DNA of 10,094 nucleotides from contig JAZQKV010000067.1 of assembly GCA_045542335.1 (NCBI GenBank), forward strand, positions 1 through 10,094, in the 5' to 3' direction. A program made the position numbers and the translations under genes. The notes beneath the pieces are model-generated. The model was given only the letters and a program-made list of their open reading frames with translations. It was not told the origin of the DNA and did no database searches. Below are positions 5,813-10,094 of the stretch, piece by piece (position 1 is the first letter of the stretch; every line of letters starts with the position of its first letter). This DNA comes from CAKSUT01 sp045542335 (GTDB lineage: Bacteria > Bacillota > Clostridia > Oscillospirales > CAG-382).

Positions 5813-6612
5813 ATAATCAAATTCAGATTATAGGATGTGGCTATTTTAAAATGCCTCAAGTTTTTGCTGAACTGCCGTCAAATTTGAGAACTGTTGAAAA
5901 GTATGAAGTTGAACTTTTAACTCTCTCAAATGCAATCAGTTATATAAACGGCACTCCACATCGATTAACATCTCCATGTATAATAATTGCCAAACCCGGT
6001 CAGACCCGACAGACAAAGGGTTATTTTGAGAGTTATTACATCCACATCAGATGTGAAGATCATACTCTTGCCTCTGATTTTCTCAAAAACTCACCTGACA
6101 TAATTCCTGTTTCCGACATAAATCAATATGTTTATTTATTGAACGATATTATCAAGTGCCATACAGCAGAAAAATCGATTTCAAATGATCTTTGCATCAC
6201 AGGTAAACTTTATAATTTATTCGGAAAGATTTCCGAGCGCATAGCTGCAAACAATATTATTGAAAAGGACTTTATCAAATACGAAAGTATAATCTCCGAT
6301 TCTCAAAGATTCATTAGTCAAAACTTCGAAAAGAAACTGACACTTTCAATGCTATCCGAAACTGCGCATTTCAGTCCATCGCATTTTCACCGTATTTTCA
6401 AGAAGATAACAGGAACAACGCCGAATGAATACATTCTATCAGTGCGCATTACAAACGCAAAGCTGTTGCTTCTTACTTCCGAAAAAAGCCTTGCCGACAT
6501 TGCCTTTGAATGTGGATTTGACACCCAAAGCTATATGAATTATGTTTTTAAAAAGAAGCTTGGTAAAACACCTCTTGAATTTCGTGAGAATCAAAAGTAT
6601 TCAGTAATTTAA
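5809..6612 (+). CDS. AraC-family transcriptional regulator
   Basis: A 267-residue regulator. Residues 1 to about 150 look like an AraC N-terminal cupin-type sensing domain (GYFKMPQVFAELP, VELLTLSNAISYING, IIAKPGQTRQTKGYFE). The last 100 residues are a standard AraC DNA-binding region with two helix-turn-helix motifs: LTLSMLSETAHFSPSHFHRI, then SLADIAFECGFDTQSYMNYV followed by FKKKLGKTPLEFR. Wording around the second helix is canonical. The effector cannot be read. The ATG (5809-5811) overlaps the folC stop (5810-5812) in ATGA, so translation is probably coupled to folC; GAGG and AGGG lie upstream inside folC. A start at 5746 within folC would add residues with no family support. Being last in the unit and followed by a terminator, it should be repressed with folT and folC when reduced folate is plentiful, which is unusual for this family. 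Confidence 0.92.
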   Translation: MNNQIQIIGCGYFKMPQVFAELPSNLRTVEKYEVELLTLSNAISYINGTPHRLTSPCIIIAKPGQTRQTKGYFESYYIHIRCEDHTLASDFLKNSPDIIPVSDINQYVYLLNDIIKCHTAEKSISNDLCITGKLYNLFGKISERIAANNIIEKDFIKYESIISDSQRFISQNFEKKLTLSMLSETAHFSPSHFHRIFKKITGTTPNEYILSVRITNAKLLLLTSEKSLADIAFECGFDTQSYMNYVFKKKLGKTPLEFRENQKYSVI

Positions 6613-6621
6613 AACCATAAA

Positions 6622-6654
6622 CAAAAAAACGAGGCTACAATTGCCTCGTTTTTT
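6622..6654. terminator. Bidirectional terminator between the folate operon and the surface-protein gene
   Basis: A run of A followed by CGAGGC (6622-6634) pairs with GCCTCG and a run of T (6642-6654) around a 7-nt loop TACAATT. The T-run after the stem serves the AraC gene ending at 6612 (+); the A-run gives a U-tract on the other strand for the leftward surface-protein gene ending at 6728. Confidence 0.9.
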
Positions 6655-6662
6655 ATGCACAA

Positions 6663-6694
6663 AGAAGCCTGTACCCTTTCGGATACAGGCTTCT
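6663..6694 (-). terminator. Second hairpin after the surface-protein gene
   Basis: AGAAGCCTGTA (6663-6673) pairs perfectly with TACAGGCTTCT (6684-6694), and the stem can extend by two G-C pairs past a bulged A. On the minus strand it is followed by only a short TTTGTG tract, so alone it is a mediocre terminator. It lies 34 nt past the surface-protein stop and just before the stronger hairpin at 6622-6654, and may also protect the mRNA 3' end. Confidence 0.6.
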
Positions 6695-6727
6695 GTTGTT
6701 ATTCAATCAGAATAAATATCGGTAGAA

Positions 6728-9700
6728 TTAGCCTTCAACAGTTGAAACCTTGTAAATATCAGATGCTTTTGCACCGAAATTCAACTTAACCCAAAGAAGG
6801 TCATCAACGTCAACCTCGCCACTTTCATCAATGTCAACAACAGTGTGGAAAGCATTTGAACCATTCTTATCAAAGCCTCTGATTACTCTGATAAAGTCGG
6901 AAATATCAATCTTGCCATCGCCGCAAGGAGCATCAAACGCACCCTTAATATCACCGGCAACGAGATCAACAGATGCTGCTACAACGTCGCTACCCTCAAC
7001 GGTTATCTCTTCGCTCTCATATGTGAGATAGCCGTTCTTTACAATTGTAATGTAATATGTGCCGTTGTAGATACCATCAAAGCTGTATGCAATCTCATTT
7101 CCATCAGCAATCACGGTTTCAGCTGTTTCCTTGAAGGTTGCAACAACCTCTTTGTTAACCTTATTGTAAAGTGTAACAACTGCGCCGGTCTCATAAGTTA
7201 CAGTGTTGTATTCATAAGAGCCGGAGTTATTTGCAGAAATCTTGGAGAAGGTTCCCGAAATTGTATACTTTGCAAGAGGAGTTACAGCATCAACATCCAT
7301 TGTGAACACATCAACGTAGTTGAGCATACCTGTATCAACCCACTTGTCTGCCTGCCAATAACCATTATTATAGTAAACGCCGGCATCTGTAGGTTCTTCA
7401 ACATAGAAGTACGTTGCAGGAGCAGCATAGAATATTTCGTAATTATCAACAGTCATGTCAAATGTGATTGTAAAGAGTTCAACATTTGCACTTGTTGCAT
7501 CAACAGCTCCGCCGTTCTGGTTATACCATGTACCTCTTACAGTTCCGCCTGCTGCAATTTCTGTGAGACCTGTAAACTGCGCTGCAGAAACAAATCCATT
7601 TTTATAAGAAACTTTAGGATTGCTCATGATGCTTTCATCATACTTAAATCCGAATGCACCAAGAGTAGATTTGATATTTGCAAGAGCAACTGTAACTGCA
7701 AGCTTGCCATCGGCATAAGTTGCAACAGGAACATACTGAGCCATATCCACAGCTACAGACTCAAACTGTGCAACGAATGTATAATCCTTGTCAGCCTTCA
7801 TGCCTGCTGTGAATGTTGTTTCACCATCAGCCCAGCCTGTGAAGTTGTAACCAGTAGCAGGAACAGGATCAGCGGGAGCAACAATTTCAGCATTAGCATC
7901 TGTGTAAACCTTTTCGTCAACAGTTTCTCCGTTAACAAACTTAACTGTTACATAGTGGTCAACTGCTGTGATCTGGTAAACATTGTTCTCATTCTCAGCA
8001 ACTTCAGACAAAACAACAGGAGAGAAGGTTGTGAGAGGAAGTGTGAATTCGCCGTCTACAACCTCAACCTTAACGCCATTTACAAGGATGTGCGGCTTGC
8101 CTGTGTTGTTAGTAAGCTTGTATGTACCAACAGTTTCAGTCATTTCAACAGTGATGTCCTTAGCAGCCTCGATGATGTGACGTGCGTACTGTGTTTCTGT
8201 ATCAACAACTGCATCTATTGTTGTGATTGTGTCGTGTGTTGCGCCGTTGTTGAAGATTGCAACATAGTTACCATTGTGAGAAGTAAGCTTGCCCATAGAG
8301 ATTTTAGCAACATTTGCATTAGCAACGATGCTTACGTTACCGGAATAAGCAACTGCAGAATTTCCATCCGCACCCATGCTAATATCATTTACAATATCAT
8401 CATTGATAATCAATGTATTATCAAGACCGGTTATAGCTTGTTCCTTGTTCGTAAATCCATGATAGGTAATGCCACATTCGGGTGTCTCGTCAATAATAAC
8501 TGTTCCGCCCTCAGAATGGAATTTAACAGGAGTTTCAAACAAAGACTTATAAGTATCGCCAGACATTTTAGCATAAGCATAATACTTAACGCCTTCGCCA
8601 ACAACCACAGTGTTTCCTACATTAGGAGTGATATACGCATAACCATTTCCGACATCATCAATAAGTGTAACGTTTTCAAATGTAATTGTTCCAACATTTT
8701 CCGGAATCTTGCACTGATCCCATGCAGGCATAGAGATGTATGCACCGGAAGCAACAAGCTTTTGCTCTTCAGTTCCAGGATTTTCCACTTCAAAATTAGC
8801 TGTTGTAGAGTAATCTGTTGTTCCATCGTGTGATGTAATAACAAGATCTCCGGTGAAAGAAGGAGCAGTGGGGAACGAAGCAGAACCTACAACAACTATT
8901 GTGCCGCCTTCCTCAGGAAGAGCTTCAATCGCCTGAGCAAGTGTAGCCATAGCAGTTTCGGGAGTATATCCATTACCGCCGGTTGTTGCACCGCCAACAT
9001 ATACAACTCCTGTATTTACATCCATCCACTGTGCGTAGAAGTCTGTTGCACCTGCGATTGTAACAGTTTCAAGAGCACCAACCTTGAGTGCGCCGTCTTC
9101 TGTTGCCCAACCTGTGAATGCCTTGTTGCCTTCGCCTGTGTACTCAACTGCAGCAGGAGCTGTTACTGTCTTTGTTTCAAGGAGCGGATTTACATAGATT
9201 GTTTCGGCAACAGTTTCGCCGTTATAGAAGTTTACAACAAGACCGTCAACGAAGTTTGCTGTAAATGTAATGGAACCTGTTACAACATATTCTGCGCTTC
9301 CACCAACTTCTACATCACCGGACTTCCAGTTCTTAAAGAATTTTGTATCGGTGTTGTCAAGTGCGGGAGTTGTGATTGTCTTGTTCTCTGCTGTAGGATC
9401 AATTTTGATTGTTTCGCCAACCTGAACGTCGCCGTTCATAAACTTAACAACAAACTTTTCAACGAATACAGGAACGAATACTGTGTCAGCTGTTACTGCA
9501 TATGTTGCAAGATCTACAACAGTTTCTGTATCTTCAACTGCCCAACCGGTGAATACCTTTTCACCGTCAACAGGTGTTGTGCCGTCAAATTTAGCATATT
9601 CGCCTGCAGAGATGTAATCTGTTTCGAGAACTGTTTCACCCTGCTTGAATTCTACCTTGTAGTCAGCAGTTGTGAGCTTGTATGTGCCGGACTCTGTGAG

Positions 9701-10094
9701 TGTGAGTGTTTCAGCAGGTGTCCAAGCCTTGCCATTGAGGAGGAGGTATGCATCTTCAGGATATGCTTCAACGTCAAATACGCCAACTTCGTCGGTGTTG
9801 TGGAGAATGAAGCCTTCGCCTGCGTGAATCTGGAATACCTTCTTTGCAGTGTTAGCAACAACTGTAGGTGTAACAGGAGCAACGCCGTTATTGAAGATAA
9901 CTGCGTAGTCAGCGTTGTTTGTAGCTACGCTGCCCATGCCAAGACCTGTTACAGCCTCATTGAGCTCAAGTCTTGTGTAGCCTGTGAGTGTTGTTGCATT
10001 ACCGCCGTCACTACCAGCGTTAATATTAGCCGCTTCGGGATTGTTCCAGATGAAGTTGATGTTGTTGATTGTGCATGTGCCCTTAGAACCAAGG
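6728..10094 (-). CDS. Giant modular secreted protein with beta-helix segments, InlB repeats and C-terminal dockerin (N-terminal side off the window)
   Basis: The frame is open from the TAA at 6728-6730 to the window edge (at least 1121 codons), so signal peptide and N-terminus lie beyond 10094; the ATG at 9937 is internal, since coding sequence continues upstream (GTCTINNINFIWNN). Order from the visible N-terminal end: end of a first beta-helix-like region; three InlB/Listeria-Bacteroides repeats (9661-9026); a second beta-helix-like region opening with VVYVGGATTGGNGYTPETA (from about 9010); a fourth InlB repeat (7957-7763); a cohesin-like beta-sandwich starting near LAVTVALANI and LGAFGFKYDESIM; a carboxypeptidase-regulatory-like domain containing YSFDGIYNGTYYITIVKNGY; and a dockerin. 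Residues are rich in T, V, G, D, N and poor in Cys and Arg, as in extracellular adhesins. No LPXTG or C-terminal membrane anchor exists, so attachment probably depends on the dockerin. Role is likely in surface scaffolding or adhesion; no catalytic domain is recognised in the visible part. Confidence 0.9.
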   Translation of the reverse strand, partial: LGSKGTCTINNINFIWNNPEAANINAGSDGGNATTLTGYTRLELNEAVTGLGMGSVATNNADYAVIFNNGVAPVTPTVVANTAKKVFQIHAGEGFILHNTDEVGVFDVEAYPEDAYLLLNGKAWTPAETLTLTESGTYKLTTADYKVEFKQGETVLETDYISAGEYAKFDGTTPVDGEKVFTGWAVEDTETVVDLATYAVTADTVFVPVFVEKFVVKFMNGDVQVGETIKIDPTAENKTITTPALDNTDTKFFKNWKSGDVEVGGSAEYVVTGSITFTANFVDGLVVNFYNGETVAETIYVNPLLETKTVTAPAAVEYTGEGNKAFTGWATEDGALKVGALETVTIAGATDFYAQWMDVNTGVVYVGGATTGGNGYTPETAMATLAQAIEALPEEGGTIVVVGSASFPTAPSFTGDLVITSHDGTTDYSTTANFEVENPGTEEQKLVASGAYISMPAWDQCKIPENVGTITFENVTLIDDVGNGYAYITPNVGNTVVVGEGVKYYAYAKMSGDTYKSLFETPVKFHSEGGTVIIDETPECGITYHGFTNKEQAITGLDNTLIINDDIVNDISMGADGNSAVAYSGNVSIVANANVAKISMGKLTSHNGNYVAIFNNGATHDTITTIDAVVDTETQYARHIIEAAKDITVEMTETVGTYKLTNNTGKPHILVNGVKVEVVDGEFTLPLTTFSPVVLSEVAENENNVYQITAVDHYVTVKFVNGETVDEKVYTDANAEIVAPADPVPATGYNFTGWADGETTFTAGMKADKDYTFVAQFESVAVDMAQYVPVATYADGKLAVTVALANIKSTLGAFGFKYDESIMSNPKVSYKNGFVSAAQFTGLTEIAAGGTVRGTWYNQNGGAVDATSANVELFTITFDMTVDNYEIFYAAPATYFYVEEPTDAGVYYNNGYWQADKWVDTGMLNYVDVFTMDVDAVTPLAKYTISGTFSKISANNSGSYEYNTVTYETGAVVTLYNKVNKEVVATFKETAETVIADGNEIAYSFDGIYNGTYYITIVKNGYLTYESEEITVEGSDVVAASVDLVAGDIKGAFDAPCGDGKIDISDFIRVIRGFDKNGSNAFHTVVDIDESGEVDVDDLLWVKLNFGAKASDIYKVSTVEG
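6758..6955 (-). other. Dockerin domain (type I-like) at the protein C-terminus
   Basis: Two helix-loop units are visible. The first reads PCGDGKIDISDFIRVIRGF and the second VDIDESGEVDVDDLLWVKLNFG in part, each with the Asp/Gly calcium-loop pattern followed by a hydrophobic helix. The second loop has the expected D-x-D-x-S-G layout and closing Asp. In the first loop the usual Asp and Asn at positions 1 and 3 are Ala and Cys. Dockerins bind cohesins on partner proteins outside the cell. Confidence 0.85.
6968..7264 (-). other. Carboxypeptidase-regulatory-like beta domain
   Basis: The segment starts with YTISGTFSKI and continues through AVVTLYNKVNKEVVATFKET to FDGIYNGTYYITIVKNGYLTY in part. This is the prealbumin-like pattern seen in CarboxypepD_reg and Cna-B-like modules: a G-x-hydrophobic strand, a 'V-x-L-Y' strand and the closing 'F-x-G-I-x-x-G-x-Y-x-I' strand. 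It usually acts as a spacer directly before a dockerin. Confidence 0.6.
7268..7738 (-). other. Cohesin-like beta-sandwich region
   Basis: KLAVTVALANIKSTLGAFGF followed by KYDESIMSNPKV resembles the opening of cohesin and related carbohydrate-binding folds, where a strand is followed by a 'GAFxFxxxYD' segment. Later GTVRGTWYNQNGGAVDATSA and LFTITFDMTV fit the later strands. An insertion rich in Tyr and Trp (about 7290-7420) follows. It may be a true cohesin or only a structural relative. Confidence 0.5.
7763..7957 (-). repeat. Fourth InlB/Listeria-Bacteroides repeat
   Basis: The translated segment shows the family pattern: VTVKFVNGETVDEKVYTDAN, then the core YNFTGWADGETTF, and closing YTFVAQF. 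It is separated from the three tandem copies by a beta-helix-like region and probably forms a small ubiquitin-like fold extending the stalk. Confidence 0.8.
7960..9016 (-). other. Right-handed beta-helix-like region of the surface protein
   Basis: It opens with VVYVGGATTGGNGYTPETA, ATLAQAIEALPEEGGTIVVV and LVITSHDG, a combination typical of the first coils of pectin-lyase-like beta-helices in bacterial surface proteins. Short coil-like strands follow, such as GTITFENVTLIDD, NTVVVGEG, GGTVIIDE, NTLIINDD and NVSIVANANVAKISMG. A linker with HILVNGVKVEVVDGEFTLPL leads into the InlB repeat. No catalytic residues can be assigned. Confidence 0.6.
9026..9661 (-). repeat. Three tandem InlB/Listeria-Bacteroides repeats
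   Basis: Three consecutive units of about 66-74 residues, at roughly 9464-9661, 9251-9457 and 9026-9241 on the minus strand. They begin with YKVEFKQGETVLETDY, FVVKFMNGDVQVGETI and LVVNFYNGETVAETIY, share a central FTGWAVED / FKNWKSGD / FTGWATED, and end with FVPVF, FTANF and FYAQW. The 'hydrophobic-x-F-x-N-G-E/D ... F-x-x-W ... F-x-A-x-F/W' pattern is diagnostic. Confidence 0.85.

Noticed and set aside
7955..8833. Long open frame on the plus strand opposite the surface-protein gene
   Set aside because: Its translation is rich in Cys, Asn, Ile and Ser with no domain pattern, it lacks a ribosome site, and the opposite strand carries clear repeat domains. It is a by-product of the antisense codon bias.
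9935..9937. ATG as the start of the surface-protein gene
   Set aside because: The frame continues without a stop to the window edge with similar beta-helix-like sequence, and no ribosome site or signal peptide follows the ATG.

Overview
The window looks like a chromosomal piece of a low-GC Gram-positive anaerobe, most likely a gut clostridium of the Oscillospirales type. Supporting signs are AGGAGG-type ribosome binding sites with several TTG starts, near-consensus housekeeping promoters, a folate (THF) riboswitch ahead of a folT gene, an ECF-type vitamin transporter subunit, and a giant secreted protein with InlB-type repeats and a dockerin. The taxonomic guess is inference; there is no rRNA or other marker gene.

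Layout. Positions 2-1480 (+): the 3' end of a PHP-family (histidinol-phosphatase-like) gene followed after 18 nt by eutH, an ethanolamine permease with no other eut gene in view. The unit ends in a bidirectional hairpin terminator (1484-1512) shared with a convergent ThuA-like gene (1521-2249, -). A roughly 330-bp AT-rich divergent region (2250-2579) holds a near-consensus promoter for the ThuA-like gene, a perfect consensus promoter (TTGACA-17-TATAAT) for the rightward unit, and a perfect 20-bp palindrome between them. The rightward unit (2580-3711) encodes a COG2426 'small multidrug export' membrane protein and a PAP2 phosphatase.

Positions 3780-6654 (+) form a folate-controlled operon: a THF riboswitch, a factor-independent terminator acting as an attenuator, folT (folate-binding S component of an ECF transporter), folC (folylpolyglutamate/dihydrofolate synthase) and an AraC-type regulator whose ATG overlaps the folC stop codon. 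When reduced folate is abundant the aptamer should favour termination and shut down uptake and polyglutamylation together. The AraC gene is the unexpected passenger.

Positions 6728-10094 (-): a very large extracellular protein, open at its N-terminal side at the window edge. It is built of beta-helix-like segments and InlB/Listeria-Bacteroides repeats arranged as a duplicated module, then a cohesin-like beta-sandwich, a carboxypeptidase-regulatory-like domain and a C-terminal dockerin. Two hairpins separate it from the convergent folate operon.

No tRNA, rRNA, CRISPR, insertion sequence, integrase or phage gene was seen. The most noteworthy items are the THF riboswitch with a plausible full terminator/antiterminator switch and covarying contacts, the AraC gene locked into the folate operon, the orphan eutH, the palindrome in the divergent promoter region, and the modular dockerin protein.
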